The notes: a model not told the origin generated them from the letters alone. A stretch of DNA of 64,000 bases from Candidatus Pantoea formicae (GCF_011752625.1 NZ_VWXD01000014.1:1-64000); one strand, 5' to 3'. Numbered from the stretch's first letter, positions 37,716-46,586 are shown. Translations and numbers: made by a program.

Positions 37716-38376
37716 TATCCGCGCCCTGGCTTTTGACCTTGATGGCACGTTGGTCGACAGCGCACCGGGTCTGGCACAGGCGATTGATCATGCCTTAGGT
37801 GATTTGCAGTTGCCGCCGCCGGGCGTCGCGCTGGCTTCCACGTGGATTGGCAATGGTGCGGATGTCATGATGACTCGCGCGCTAACATGGGCGCTAGGAC
37901 GCGAACCTCACGCCGAAGAACAACGTGATGCGCGCAGCCTGTTTGACAAGTATTACGCCGAAACGGTGGAAGCGGGCAGCACCCTGTTCCCACAGGTGAA
38001 AGAGACGCTGGCTACGTTGCATGCGAAAGGCCTGCCGATGGCGATTGTGACCAATAAGCCGACGCCCTTTGTCGCGCCTTTACTGCAGTCGTTGGGCATT
38101 GCCGACTACTTCACGCTGATTATTGGCGGTGATGATGTGGTGGTGAAAAAGCCGCATCCCGCAGCGATCTTCCTTGTTCTGGGGCACTTTGGCGTGCTGC
38201 AAAAAGAATTACTGTTTGTCGGCGATTCTCGCAATGATATTCATGCAGCTCAGGCTGCAGGCGTACCGAATATCGGCATGACCTTCGGCTACAACTATGG
38301 CGAACCGATTGCCGCCTGCCAACCCGATTTAACTCTCGATACTTTTAGCGAACTTTTGCCCGCTCTCGGGCTGTAA
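37699..38376 (+). CDS. gph: Phosphoglycolate phosphatase Gph
   Basis: Gph removes phosphate from 2-phosphoglycolate, for example that formed during repair of oxidised DNA ends. The HAD-type product has the nucleophile motif DLDGT at residues 13-17, the motif II segment VTNKPTPF, Lys in VKKPHPA and the acidic motif VGDSRNDIHAAQAAG. The start at 37699 (MAHFTDIRAL) was chosen over upstream codons because it aligns with the family and lies inside the end of rpe. At 225 residues it is about 27 shorter than E. coli Gph (252), lacking a cap-domain insert near residue 70 and the C-terminal tail. Confidence 0.95.
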   Translation: MAHFTDIRALAFDLDGTLVDSAPGLAQAIDHALGDLQLPPPGVALASTWIGNGADVMMTRALTWALGREPHAEEQRDARSLFDKYYAETVEAGSTLFPQVKETLATLHAKGLPMAIVTNKPTPFVAPLLQSLGIADYFTLIIGGDDVVVKKPHPAAIFLVLGHFGVLQKELLFVGDSRNDIHAAQAAGVPNIGMTFGYNYGEPIAACQPDLTLDTFSELLPALGL

Positions 38377-38391
38377 TTATCAGGATATAAC

Positions 38392-39396
38392 ATGAGCAAA
38401 CCCATCGTTTTCAGCGGCGCCCAGCCTTCCGGTGAACTGACCATTGGCAACTATATGGGTGCGCTGCGTCAGTGGGTGCAGATGCAGGATGATTTCCACT
38501 GCATTTACTGCATCGTCGATCTGCACGCCATTACCGTTCGTCAGGACCCTGTCGCACTGCGCAAAGCCACGTTAGATACGCTGGCGCTGTACCTTGCCTG
38601 CGGTATTGATCCAGCCAAAAGTACCATCTTTGTTCAGTCGCACGTGCCAGAACATGCGCAGCTGAGCTGGGTTCTGAACTGCTATACCTATTTCGGTGAG
38701 CTGAGCCGCATGACGCAGTTCAAAGACAAGTCTGCGCGTTACTCAGAAAACATCACGGCAGGTTTGTTCGATTACCCTGTCTTGATGGCAGCAGACATTC
38801 TGCTGTATCAAACCAACCAGGTACCGGTGGGCGAAGATCAGAAACAGCATCTGGAACTGAGTCGTGATATCGCGGGCCGTTTCAATGCGCTGTATGGCGA
38901 TGTGTTCAAAATTCCTGAGCCGTTTATTCCAAAATCAGGCGCACGCGTGATGTCGCTGTTAGAACCGACGAAGAAGATGTCAAAGTCGGACGACAACCGT
39001 AACAACGTGATCGGCCTGTTGGAAGATACCAAAGCAGTAGTGAAGAAGATTAAGCGTGCAGTTACTGATTCCGCAGAGCCACCGGTAGTGCGTTACGACA
39101 TCAAAGAGAAAGCCGGTGTTTCTAACCTGCTGGATATTCTTTCTGGTGTGACGGGCAAATCGATTCCGCAGCTGGAACAGGAATTCGAAGGCAAGATGTA
39201 TGGCCACCTGAAGGGCGAAGTTGCCGAAGCGGTTTCCGGTATGCTGACCGAGCTGCAGGAGCGCTATCATCGTTTCCGTAATGACGAAGACTTCCTCAAC
39301 CAGGTGATGCGTGAGGGTGCCACTAAGGCGCGTGCTCAAGCGCAAGAAACCCTGAAGAAAGTCTACGAAGCGGTGGGCTTTGTCGTACAGCCATAA
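38392..39396 (+). CDS. trpS: Tryptophanyl-tRNA synthetase TrpS
   Basis: Class I aminoacyl-tRNA synthetase that charges tRNA-Trp. The 334-residue product equals the E. coli length. The class I signature corresponding to HIGH is TIGN near residues 17-20, and KMSKS is at about residues 195-199 in TKKMSKSDDNRNN. Active-site segments include FSGAQPSGELTIGNYMGALRQW, LMAADILLYQTNQVPVGEDQKQHLELSRDIA and the C-terminal anticodon-binding helices. It closes the aroK-to-trpS operon 15 bases after gph and is followed by a strong terminator. Confidence 0.97.
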   Translation: MSKPIVFSGAQPSGELTIGNYMGALRQWVQMQDDFHCIYCIVDLHAITVRQDPVALRKATLDTLALYLACGIDPAKSTIFVQSHVPEHAQLSWVLNCYTYFGELSRMTQFKDKSARYSENITAGLFDYPVLMAADILLYQTNQVPVGEDQKQHLELSRDIAGRFNALYGDVFKIPEPFIPKSGARVMSLLEPTKKMSKSDDNRNNVIGLLEDTKAVVKKIKRAVTDSAEPPVVRYDIKEKAGVSNLLDILSGVTGKSIPQLEQEFEGKMYGHLKGEVAEAVSGMLTELQERYHRFRNDEDFLNQVMREGATKARAQAQETLKKVYEAVGFVVQP

Positions 39397-39418
39397 GCAG
39401 CTAATGACATCATCCAAG

Positions 39419-39449
39419 ACGGCGAGTTGTGATGACTCGCCGTTTTTTT
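39419..39449 (+). terminator. Strong intrinsic terminator after trpS
   Basis: ACGGCGAGT (39419-39427) and ACTCGCCGT (39435-39443) form a 9-bp GC-rich stem with a 7-nt loop, followed by seven T residues (39443-39449). It ends the aroK-trpS transcript and faces the end of cysG. Confidence 0.92.
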
Positions 39450-39452
39450 ATT

Positions 39453-40817
39453 TTAGAACCAGCGTAACTGACTGCGTAAGCTGACCACGTCTCCAACAAT
39501 AATCAGTGCTGGGCTGGCAAACTGCTGAGCCAGTTGACTGAGTTCTACTAAGGTGGCGGTTTCCACTCGCTGCTGCGGCGTGGTGCCATTCTGCACGATA
39601 GCCACCGGTGTCTCGGCATTCATACCATGCTGCAATAGCTGGCGCTGAATCTCGGGTGCCTGCGTGAGCCCCATGTAAAACACCAGCGTTTGTTGTTCCG
39701 CTGCCAATTTACCCCATTCAATCTCACCGTGCTGTTGCAGATGCCCCGTGACAAAACGCACGCTCTGCGCGTGATCGCGGTGCGTGAGCGGAATGCCGCT
39801 GTAGGCTGCACAACCGGAAGCGGCCGTGATCCCCGGCACCACGCTAAAGGGAATGTTGTGCTGTGCCAGCACTTCCAATTCTTCTCCCCCACGGCCGAAA
39901 ATAAAGGGATCGCCGCCTTTAAGTCGCACCACACGTTTGCCGCTTTGGGCTTGTTCCAGTAACAGCTGGTTGATTTGCGACTGAGGCACGCAGTGATTGC
40001 CTGCCTGCTTGCCCACGAAGATGCGCTCAGCATCACGACGGACCAGATTGAGAATCGGCTCGGAGACCAAGCGATCGTAAACCACCACATCGGCCTGTTG
40101 GATGCACTGCAAGCCTTTCAGCGTCAGTAATCCCGCATCTCCGGGCCCTGCACCGACCAGCACCACTTCACCCTGCAGTGACAGCGGCGCATCGAACAGT
40201 GTATCAACGATATGATCGGCGCGTGGCTGGTCACCATTGGCCAGCGTTTGCGCCAGACGATCGCTGGCAAAGAAGCGCTCCCAGAAAGCACGGCGCTGCG
40301 CCATGCTAGCAAAGGTTTTCTTCACCCGGCTGCGCAGCGAGCCGGCCAGGGTAGCCAGTTGGCCGAGATGCTGTGGCAGCATGGCTTCCAGCTTTTCGCG
40401 CAGCAGGCGAGCCAGCACAGGCGCGCGACCACCGGATGACACGGCAATCATCAGCGGTGAGCGATCGACAATTGACGGCATGATCGCGCTGGCCTCCTGC
40501 GGCGCATCCACCAGATTGCAGAAGATGCGCCGCAATTCGGCGGCATCGCCTACCTTTTGGTTGACTGCGTCATCGTCGGTGGCAGCAATCACCAACCAAC
40601 AGCCTTCCAGCCAGCTCTCCTCAAAGGAGCCGGGTAATAAGCGCAACTTTCCCTGTTCTGCCCACTGTTGAAAAACAGCGGAAAAATCCAATGCACCAAC
40701 ATGCAGATCGGCACCCGCCTCCAGCAACAGGCGTGCTTTACGCTCTGCGACATCACCTCCGCCAACCAGCAAACAACGTTTGCCCTGCAGGCGGCAAAAC
40801 AGGGGGAAATAGTCCAT
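39453..40817 (-). CDS. cysG: Sirohaem synthase CysG
   Basis: CysG makes sirohaem from uroporphyrinogen III. The N-terminal half (about residues 1-205) is the NAD-dependent dehydrogenase/ferrochelatase with GGGDVAERKARLLLEAGA and ATDDDAVNQKVGDAA; the C-terminal half is the uroporphyrinogen III methyltransferase with VGAGPGDAGLLTLKGL, RLKGGDPFIFGRGGEE and SVVPGITAASGCAAYSGIPLTHRD. The start at 40817 (MDYFPLFCRLQGK) follows GAGGATG; a GTG one codon earlier is possible. It supplies the cofactor for NirB just upstream. A terminator-like hairpin lies directly before its ribosome-binding site, and nirC, normally between nirD and cysG in E. coli, is absent. Confidence 0.96.
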   Translation of the reverse strand: MDYFPLFCRLQGKRCLLVGGGDVAERKARLLLEAGADLHVGALDFSAVFQQWAEQGKLRLLPGSFEESWLEGCWLVIAATDDDAVNQKVGDAAELRRIFCNLVDAPQEASAIMPSIVDRSPLMIAVSSGGRAPVLARLLREKLEAMLPQHLGQLATLAGSLRSRVKKTFASMAQRRAFWERFFASDRLAQTLANGDQPRADHIVDTLFDAPLSLQGEVVLVGAGPGDAGLLTLKGLQCIQQADVVVYDRLVSEPILNLVRRDAERIFVGKQAGNHCVPQSQINQLLLEQAQSGKRVVRLKGGDPFIFGRGGEELEVLAQHNIPFSVVPGITAASGCAAYSGIPLTHRDHAQSVRFVTGHLQQHGEIEWGKLAAEQQTLVFYMGLTQAPEIQRQLLQHGMNAETPVAIVQNGTTPQQRVETATLVELSQLAQQFASPALIIVGDVVSLRSQLRWF

Positions 40818-40828
40818 CACTCATCCTC

Positions 40829-40854
40829 AAAAAAGCCCGCAATGTGCGAGCTTT
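40829..40854 (-). terminator. Terminator-like hairpin immediately upstream of cysG
   Basis: On the minus strand AAAGC-T-CGC (40854-40846) pairs with GCG-G-GCTTT (40840-40832) around ACATT, followed by six T residues (40834-40829). It ends only 12 bases from the cysG ATG, in the 111-base gap to nirD. It could stop nirBD transcripts or act as an attenuator of cysG expression. Confidence 0.75.
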
Positions 40855-40928
40855 GAAACCGCTAAACTGATTTGTGTATTTAAGGTGCCATTAAACACAC
40901 TAAAGCCCCATTAAGTGAAGGCATTCTC

Positions 40929-41255
40929 TCAACTGCACACCTCGACCCGACCTTCAGTAACACGCACTGGATAGCTCGCCACTGAGCGCGATGCATCTTC
41001 CAGGCAGACGCCATCACTCAAGCGGAAGCGCTGCTTTTTCAGTGGGCTGGCGACCCACAGGCTGTGCTGGTGTTCCGCGATCAGGCCGCGTGATAGCACG
41101 CTGGCCTCGGCGAAAGGGTCGATGTTGCTGATTGCATACAGTTGCTCATCGTCACGCGGGCGGAAGATGGCAATCTGCTGGCCTTTTACCAGCGCACAGA
41201 CGCCGGTGGCGGGCAGGATTTGGTTGAGTTCACACACGGAATGCCACTGGCTCAT
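40929..41255 (-). CDS. nirD: Nitrite reductase small subunit NirD
   Basis: NirD is the small subunit of the cytosolic NADH-dependent nitrite reductase. The 108-residue product equals the E. coli length and has the Rieske-like fold (LNQILPATGVCALVKGQQIAIFRP, LSRGLIAEHQHSLWVASPLKKQRFRL); as usual for E. coli-type NirD it lacks a full set of Rieske cluster ligands. It begins in the stop codon of nirB (ATGA), so the two are translationally coupled. In E. coli nirC follows; here the next gene is cysG. Confidence 0.96.
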   Translation of the reverse strand: MSQWHSVCELNQILPATGVCALVKGQQIAIFRPRDDEQLYAISNIDPFAEASVLSRGLIAEHQHSLWVASPLKKQRFRLSDGVCLEDASRSVASYPVRVTEGRVEVCS

Positions 41256-43792
41256 GCGTCGACCTCCTCAATCAGGGTGACCGCAATGCGTTCGGCAGGA
41301 CGTGCCGGGCGATGCTGATCGCGCTGGTGAATATGCTGCACCAGCGGGTCACGCTGGTTGCTGTTGATAAAGGTGCTGAAGTGGATTTGCTGCTGAGGAT
41401 CTTTCACCGCTGCGGCCCATTCGCACTCGACTTCTCCACGCAGACGCGTCAGTTCACTCTCAAGTTGCGCATTAAGGCCCAGTTTGTCGTCGATAATGAC
41501 TTTGCGCAGATAGTCGATGCCGCCGTCCATGCTTTCCAGCCACAGAGAGGTGCGCTGCAAGCGATCACCTGTGCGGATGTAGAACATCATGAAGCGGTCG
41601 AGATAGGCCAACAGGGTGTCGCGATCCAGGTCGGCTGCCAGCAGATCGGCGTGGCGAGGTTTCATACCGCCGTTGCCGCATACATACAGATTCCAGCCTT
41701 TTTCGGTGGCGATGATACCAACGTCCTTACCTTGCGCTTCGGCACATTCGCGGGTACAGCCCGAGACGCCAAACTTCATTTTGTGCGGGGTACGGATGCC
41801 TTTGTAGCGGTTCTCCAGCTCAATACCAAAGCCAAGGCTGTCGCCCACGCCGTAGCGACACCAGGTGCTGCCGACGCAGGTTTTCGCCATGCGTAACGCC
41901 TTGGCATAGGCTTGGCCGGTTTCAAATCCAGCATCTATCAGTTGGGCCCAGATGGCGGGCAGGTCATCGCGCTGTGCGCCGAACAGACCAATACGCTGCG
42001 ATCCGGTGATTTTGGTGTAGAGGTTGTACTGACGGGCCACGGCACCCACGGCCATCAAGCCTTCAGGCGTGATTTCGCCGCCGGGTGAGCGCGGGATGAC
42101 GGAGTAGGTGCCATCTTTCTGGATATTGCCGAGGAACAGATCGTTGCTATCCTGCAGCGGCGCGAGCTGTGGTTTGAGCACATATTCGTTCCAGCAAGAA
42201 GCCAGCAGCGAACCTACGGTCGGTTTGCACACTTCACAACCATAGCCCTGGCCGTATTTCGCCAGCAGCGCATCAAAGGATTTAATCTCTTCAACACGAA
42301 TCAGGTGATACAGCTCCTGACGTGAATAAGGGAAGTGTTCGCACAGGTGATTGTTGACTTCGATACCCTGGCGACTCAATTCCGCATTCAGCACTTGAGT
42401 AATCAGTGGGATACAGCCGCCACAGCCGGTTCCGGCGCGGGTTTCGCTTTTCAGCATCGCTACCCTGTGGCAGCCACCTTGCACCGCTTTGACGATATCG
42501 CCTTTGCTGACGTCGAAGCAGGAACAGATTTGCGCAGTGTCCGGCAGGGAATCCACGCCTAATACCGGTTTTTCACCGCTGCCAGCGGGGAGAATCAGCA
42601 TTTCCGGATTCTCTGGCAGGGTGATGTTGTTCAGCGCCAACTGTAGCAGATTGCCGTAGTCGCTGGTGTCGCCCACTAACACCGCGCCGAGCAAGGTGCG
42701 GTTGTCTTCACTGACGATGAGACGTTTGTAGATGTGTTTATGCTCGTCGAGCCACATGTAGCTGCGCGCTCCCGGCGTGCGGCCCTGCGCATCGCCAATG
42801 CCACCGACATCCACGCCCAGTAGCTTGAGTTTGGCGCTCATATCGGCACCCGTGAAGGCGCTTTCACGCCCCACCAGCGCATCGCTGGCGACTTGGGCCA
42901 TTTTGTAGCCTGGCGCGACCAAGCCGAAAAGACGGTTCTGCCACGCGGCGCATTCACCAATCGCATAAATCGCGGCATCACTGGTTTGGCAGTGGTCGTT
43001 AATCGCGACACCACCGCGTTGTCCGATCGCGAGCCCGCACTGTTTTGCCAGCTTGTCTTGCGGGCGAATGCCGGTGGAGAACACGATAAAATCCACGTCC
43101 AGCGCGCTGCCATCGGCGAATTCCAGCGTTTTTCCGCCTTTGGCATGATGCACAATCTGCTGGGTGTTTTTGCTGGTATGTACCCGCACACCCATCTGTT
43201 CGATTTTCCGGCGCAGCTGTTCGCCACCTTGCACATCCAGCTGTTCTGCCATTAATCCAGGCGCAAACTCAATCACATGGGTTTCTATGCCGAGATTTTT
43301 TAACGCCCCTGCTGCTTCCAGACCAAGCAGGCCGCCGCCAATCACGGCACCCCGTTTGCTGCGGCGCGCGCAGGCTTCAATGGCATTGAGATCTTCGATG
43401 GTGCGATAGACAAAACAGTCAGTGCCTTCCGAGCCTTTGATGGGCGGGATCCATGGATAAGAGCCAGTAGCAAAAATCAATGTGTCGTAGTGCACCGCGC
43501 GACCGGTGTTCGAGTGGATCAGTTTTTCATCGCGATTGATGGTGATAGCGCGTTCGCCAATCAGCAGATTCACCTGATGTTTTTCGTAATATCCTGGCCG
43601 CACCAACGACAGCTCTTCGGCGGTGTGATGGGAGAAGTAGGCGGAAAGGTGGACGCGGTCATAGGCGACACGGGGTTCTTCACAAAAGACAGTAAGGGCG
43701 AATTGGCCGGGTTCGGCTTTGTCGATCAGTTCTTCTATAAAGCGGTGGCCGACCATGCCGTTGCCAATAATCACGACACTGTGCTTGCTCAT
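41252..43792 (-). CDS. nirB: Nitrite reductase large subunit NirB
   Basis: NirB uses NADH to reduce nitrite to ammonium in the cytosol during anaerobic growth. The 846-residue product (847 in E. coli) has an N-terminal FAD/NADH domain (VVIIGNGMVGHRFIEEL near 6-22, GGGLLGLEAAGALK near 147-160), a Cys-rich [2Fe-2S] region (ICSCFDVSKGD, then AGTGCGGCIP), and the sirohaem/[4Fe-4S] domain with AKTCVGSTWCRYGVGD and VSGCTRECAEAQGKD. The start at 43792 (MSKHSVVIIGNG) follows GAGG; a longer frame upstream covers the promoter. FNR and NarL/NarP sites lie upstream at E. coli spacing. Confidence 0.97.
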   Translation of the reverse strand: MSKHSVVIIGNGMVGHRFIEELIDKAEPGQFALTVFCEEPRVAYDRVHLSAYFSHHTAEELSLVRPGYYEKHQVNLLIGERAITINRDEKLIHSNTGRAVHYDTLIFATGSYPWIPPIKGSEGTDCFVYRTIEDLNAIEACARRSKRGAVIGGGLLGLEAAGALKNLGIETHVIEFAPGLMAEQLDVQGGEQLRRKIEQMGVRVHTSKNTQQIVHHAKGGKTLEFADGSALDVDFIVFSTGIRPQDKLAKQCGLAIGQRGGVAINDHCQTSDAAIYAIGECAAWQNRLFGLVAPGYKMAQVASDALVGRESAFTGADMSAKLKLLGVDVGGIGDAQGRTPGARSYMWLDEHKHIYKRLIVSEDNRTLLGAVLVGDTSDYGNLLQLALNNITLPENPEMLILPAGSGEKPVLGVDSLPDTAQICSCFDVSKGDIVKAVQGGCHRVAMLKSETRAGTGCGGCIPLITQVLNAELSRQGIEVNNHLCEHFPYSRQELYHLIRVEEIKSFDALLAKYGQGYGCEVCKPTVGSLLASCWNEYVLKPQLAPLQDSNDLFLGNIQKDGTYSVIPRSPGGEITPEGLMAVGAVARQYNLYTKITGSQRIGLFGAQRDDLPAIWAQLIDAGFETGQAYAKALRMAKTCVGSTWCRYGVGDSLGFGIELENRYKGIRTPHKMKFGVSGCTRECAEAQGKDVGIIATEKGWNLYVCGNGGMKPRHADLLAADLDRDTLLAYLDRFMMFYIRTGDRLQRTSLWLESMDGGIDYLRKVIIDDKLGLNAQLESELTRLRGEVECEWAAAVKDPQQQIHFSTFINSNQRDPLVQHIHQRDQHRPARPAERIAVTLIEEVDA

Positions 43793-43850
43793 GCTTGCCT
43801 CAAAAATTGCGGTATCTGCGATTACGATAGCGCGCTGTATCAGGCGCTTA

Positions 43851-43864
43851 TTGATGCATATCAA
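43851..43864 (-). promoter_or_regulatory. nirB: Consensus FNR site of the nir promoter
   Basis: TTGATGCATATCAA matches the FNR consensus TTGAT-N4-ATCAA perfectly. Its centre (43857.5) is placed so that a -41.5 arrangement would put the -10 near TATCGT (43829-43824 on the minus strand) and the transcript start near 43816, 24 bases ahead of the nirB ATG. The following AATAAGCG on the minus strand agrees with the E. coli nir promoter as I remember it. Confidence 0.85.
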
Positions 43865-43877
43865 GCGCACGGCCATA

Positions 43878-43893
43878 TACCCATTTAGAGGTA
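43878..43893. promoter_or_regulatory. nirB: 7-2-7 NarL/NarP site upstream of nirB
   Basis: TACCCAT (43878-43884), a 2-base spacer, and AGAGGTA (43887-43893, the inverse of TACCTCT) fit the NarL/NarP heptamer TACYYMT in a 7-2-7 inverted arrangement. Its centre is exactly 28 bases upstream of the FNR site centre, the spacing that gives -69.5 relative to -41.5 in E. coli nirB. Nitrate/nitrite activation of nirBD is therefore likely. Confidence 0.8.
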
Positions 43894-44090
43894 TGCAATT
43901 GATTTTGAAAGAAAATGATAAGTGGCTTATTTGGTTGGATATTGTGCAGAGTCGGTCGCTATTAGTTTCGCTCCAACAAACTGAGCAGAGGAAGTTTTCG
44001 GATGGTCATTTTGGCAGTCCAAAAACCTATGAGGCTGACGGACGGATTTTCGTGCTAGCTTAACTTGTTGCTTTGAAACAGGAGGAAGGC

Positions 44091-45374
44091 ATGGCAAACC
44101 GGTCACTGAAGTGGATCAACAACCTGCGTCTGGCGGGCCAGCAGGGTCTGTGGCAGATGGAAATCAACGGCGGCAAAATAACGGCATTACGTCCCCAGCC
44201 ACCGCAAATCACGCAGCAGGATGACGCGTTGGATGCCGAAGGCGGACTGGCAAGTGCCCCTTTTATCGAACCGCACATCCATCTCGACACCACACAAACC
44301 GCCGGGCAGCCCGCCTGGAACCAGTCGGGTACGCTGTTTGAAGGGATTGAGCGTTGGGCGGAACGCAAAGCGCTACTTAGCCATGAGGATGTCAAACAGC
44401 GGGCGCGGCAGACGTTGAAATGGCAAATCGCCAATGGCATTCAGCATGTGCGCACCCACGTCGATGTCTCCGATCCCACCCTCACCGCGTTGAAAGCCAT
44501 GCTGGAAGTGAAGGCAGAGATGTCGCCGTGGATCGACATCCAAATCGTCGCCTTCCCGCAAGAGGGGATCCTCTCTTATCCCAATGGGGAAGCACTGTTG
44601 GAAGAGGCGTTGCGGCTGGGTGCCGACGTGGTCGGTGCTATCCCTCATTTCGAATTCACGCGTGAATACGGCGTGGAATCACTGCATAAAGCCTTTGCGC
44701 TCGCCAATCGCTATGACCGAATGGTGGATGTTCATTGTGATGAGATCGATGATGAGCAGTCGCGCTTTGTCGAAACCGTGGCGGCACTGGCGCATCGTGA
44801 CGGTAATGGCGAACGCGTCACCGCCAGCCACACCACCGCAATGCACTCCTATAACAACGCCTACACCTCGCGCTTATTCCGCCTGCTGAAGCTGTCAAAG
44901 ATTCACTTCGTCGCCAATCCTCTGGTGAATATCCATCTACAGGGGCGTTTCGATAGCTACCCCAAACGGCGCGGCATTACGCGCGTGAAAGAGTTACTCG
45001 ACGCCGGCATTAACGTCTGCTTTGGTCACGATGATGTATTCGATCCTTGGTATCCGCTCGGCACCGCCAGTATGTTACAGGTGCTACATATGGGATTGCA
45101 TGTGTGTCAGCTGATGGGCTATGAGCAGATTGATAATGGCTTAAGCCTGATTACCACTAACAGCGCTAAAACCCTGCAATTGAAGGATTACGGCCTGGCG
45201 GTGGGTGATGATGCCAGCCTGATCATTCTGCCAGCTGAGAGTGGATTTGATGCGGTGCGAAGGCAGGTGCCCGTGCGCTATTCAGTGCGTCAGGGGAGGT
45301 TAGTGGCAGCCACGCAGCCAGCGGTCAGTGAGATTTACCTGGGTGAAGCGGAAGCGGTTAACTTTAAACGGTAG
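44091..45374 (+). CDS. codA: Cytosine deaminase CodA
   Basis: CodA deaminates cytosine to uracil and ammonia in pyrimidine salvage. The 427-residue product equals the E. coli length. Amidohydrolase metal ligands are visible: His62 and His64 in EPHIHLDTTQT, His in DVHCDEIDDEQS (with catalytic Glu), and the Asp of CFGHDDVFDPW. The start at 44091 follows AGGAGG; an upstream TTG in frame is not supported. E. coli codA follows codB, the cytosine permease; here codA is alone between nirB and tsgA, with no permease beside it. It converges with tsgA. Confidence 0.96.
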   Translation: MANRSLKWINNLRLAGQQGLWQMEINGGKITALRPQPPQITQQDDALDAEGGLASAPFIEPHIHLDTTQTAGQPAWNQSGTLFEGIERWAERKALLSHEDVKQRARQTLKWQIANGIQHVRTHVDVSDPTLTALKAMLEVKAEMSPWIDIQIVAFPQEGILSYPNGEALLEEALRLGADVVGAIPHFEFTREYGVESLHKAFALANRYDRMVDVHCDEIDDEQSRFVETVAALAHRDGNGERVTASHTTAMHSYNNAYTSRLFRLLKLSKIHFVANPLVNIHLQGRFDSYPKRRGITRVKELLDAGINVCFGHDDVFDPWYPLGTASMLQVLHMGLHVCQLMGYEQIDNGLSLITTNSAKTLQLKDYGLAVGDDASLIILPAESGFDAVRRQVPVRYSVRQGRLVAATQPAVSEIYLGEAEAVNFKR

Positions 45375-45378
45375 CAGC

Positions 45379-45402
45379 AGGGGCGACCCTCAGGCCGCCC
45401 CT
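45379..45402. terminator. Hairpin between codA and tsgA
   Basis: AGGGGCG (45379-45385) and CGCCCCT (45396-45402) form a 7-bp stem with a 10-nt loop in the 33-base gap between the convergent stop codons. It probably serves both genes, though no strong T-tract is present. Confidence 0.6.
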
Positions 45403-45407
45403 CATTC

Positions 45408-46586
45408 TTAGTGAGTCACATGGCCGTGCTGGCGATGTTTGGTCACAAAGCCAAGCAGCACACACATCACAAACACCACGGCATAGAGACCGTTAGCGGT
45501 AGAGAGTGCTGCATGCGCGCCACCTTTAGCCACAATCGGGCCGGTGACCACGAAGGTCAGCATGGTGCCAACAGTGCCGCAGGTCAGGATAAAGTTGACC
45601 AGTTTCGGCGAAGAAACTTTAGTTTGCAGCGAACCGAGCGTGATGATGGTGGTGTAAATGGCGCTGGAGCTGAAGCCAAGAATCATGATGATCCAGTGCA
45701 ACATGCTGGCGTCGTTGGTGGTAACAAACCAGTACATTAAGCCGGTCGCCAAAGCCGCCAGCACCATCAGGATGCGTTGCAGATCGAAGAAGCGCAGCAG
45801 GAAGCTGAACACCCACATACCGACCATGTAGGCGGTCCAGAAGTTACCCACCAGCTGGCCGGCAGCGCTAATGTCCATGCCCATTGATTTCGTTGCGTAT
45901 TCCGGCACCCAAGAGATAAAGCCAAGTTGGCCAAGGATGTAGCAGAGCGCGGCAATCGACAGGAATAGCACGCCAATACCCCATTTCTCTTTCTCGCCGC
46001 CTTGAACCGCCGCTTCACTTTTCAGTTCCGGGAATTCAACAAACAGCGTTAGCACGAAGATCGCCAGATAAATCACGCCGATGCAGGCATACACCCAGTA
46101 CCAAGGCAGGGCGCGAGCCAGCAGCACGCCAGCGATGATTGGGAAAATGGTCCCCGCCATACTGAAGAACGAGTCGGTAAACAGCAGGCGTGAACCACGC
46201 TGGCGGCCATCATACAAATGCGTAATCAGGAAGGTACCGATCGACATGGTGATACCGCTGACCACACCGAGCACAAACATGCACAGCGAGAAGACGCTCA
46301 GATTATGGCTGGTCATCAGGCCTGCCACCGCGAGGATCATCAGCATAAAGCCAAAGATCAGCTGGCGTTTCAACGGCACAATCACCATCAGCCAGGCGTT
46401 AAGGAATACCGCGACCAGGATACCGGCATTCAGGAAGGTGAAGGTGTTGCTCATTTCTGAAATGGGCAGCTGGAAATACTGGGCAATATTATCCAGTACC
46501 ATACCGGTAACGATCACCAGCGCGCCGGTGAGCGCGTAGGAGAAAAAGCTGATCCAGGTAAGGCCAATGCGATTACGGTTTGTCAT
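45408..46586 (-). CDS. tsgA: TsgA, major facilitator superfamily membrane protein
   Basis: TsgA is a 12-helix transporter of unknown substrate that was found in E. coli through tellurite/selenite-related phenotypes. The 392-residue product (393 in E. coli) has the MFS-type repeated hydrophobic segments and family stretches such as MSIGTFLITHLYDGRQRGSRLLFTDSFFSMAG (described by its ends) and the C-terminal FVVTGPIVAKGG and LGFVTKHRQHGH. The start at 46586 (MTNRNRIGLTWISFFSYALTGA) fits the family; a 43-codon N-terminal extension is open but unlike it. The gene is divergent from ppiA. Confidence 0.94.
   Translation of the reverse strand: MTNRNRIGLTWISFFSYALTGALVIVTGMVLDNIAQYFQLPISEMSNTFTFLNAGILVAVFLNAWLMVIVPLKRQLIFGFMLMILAVAGLMTSHNLSVFSLCMFVLGVVSGITMSIGTFLITHLYDGRQRGSRLLFTDSFFSMAGTIFPIIAGVLLARALPWYWVYACIGVIYLAIFVLTLFVEFPELKSEAAVQGGEKEKWGIGVLFLSIAALCYILGQLGFISWVPEYATKSMGMDISAAGQLVGNFWTAYMVGMWVFSFLLRFFDLQRILMVLAALATGLMYWFVTTNDASMLHWIIMILGFSSSAIYTTIITLGSLQTKVSSPKLVNFILTCGTVGTMLTFVVTGPIVAKGGAHAALSTANGLYAVVFVMCVLLGFVTKHRQHGHVTH

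Noticed and set aside
43793..43876. N-terminal extension of nirB
   Set aside because: It would cover the FNR site and promoter, and the family N-terminus begins at 43792.
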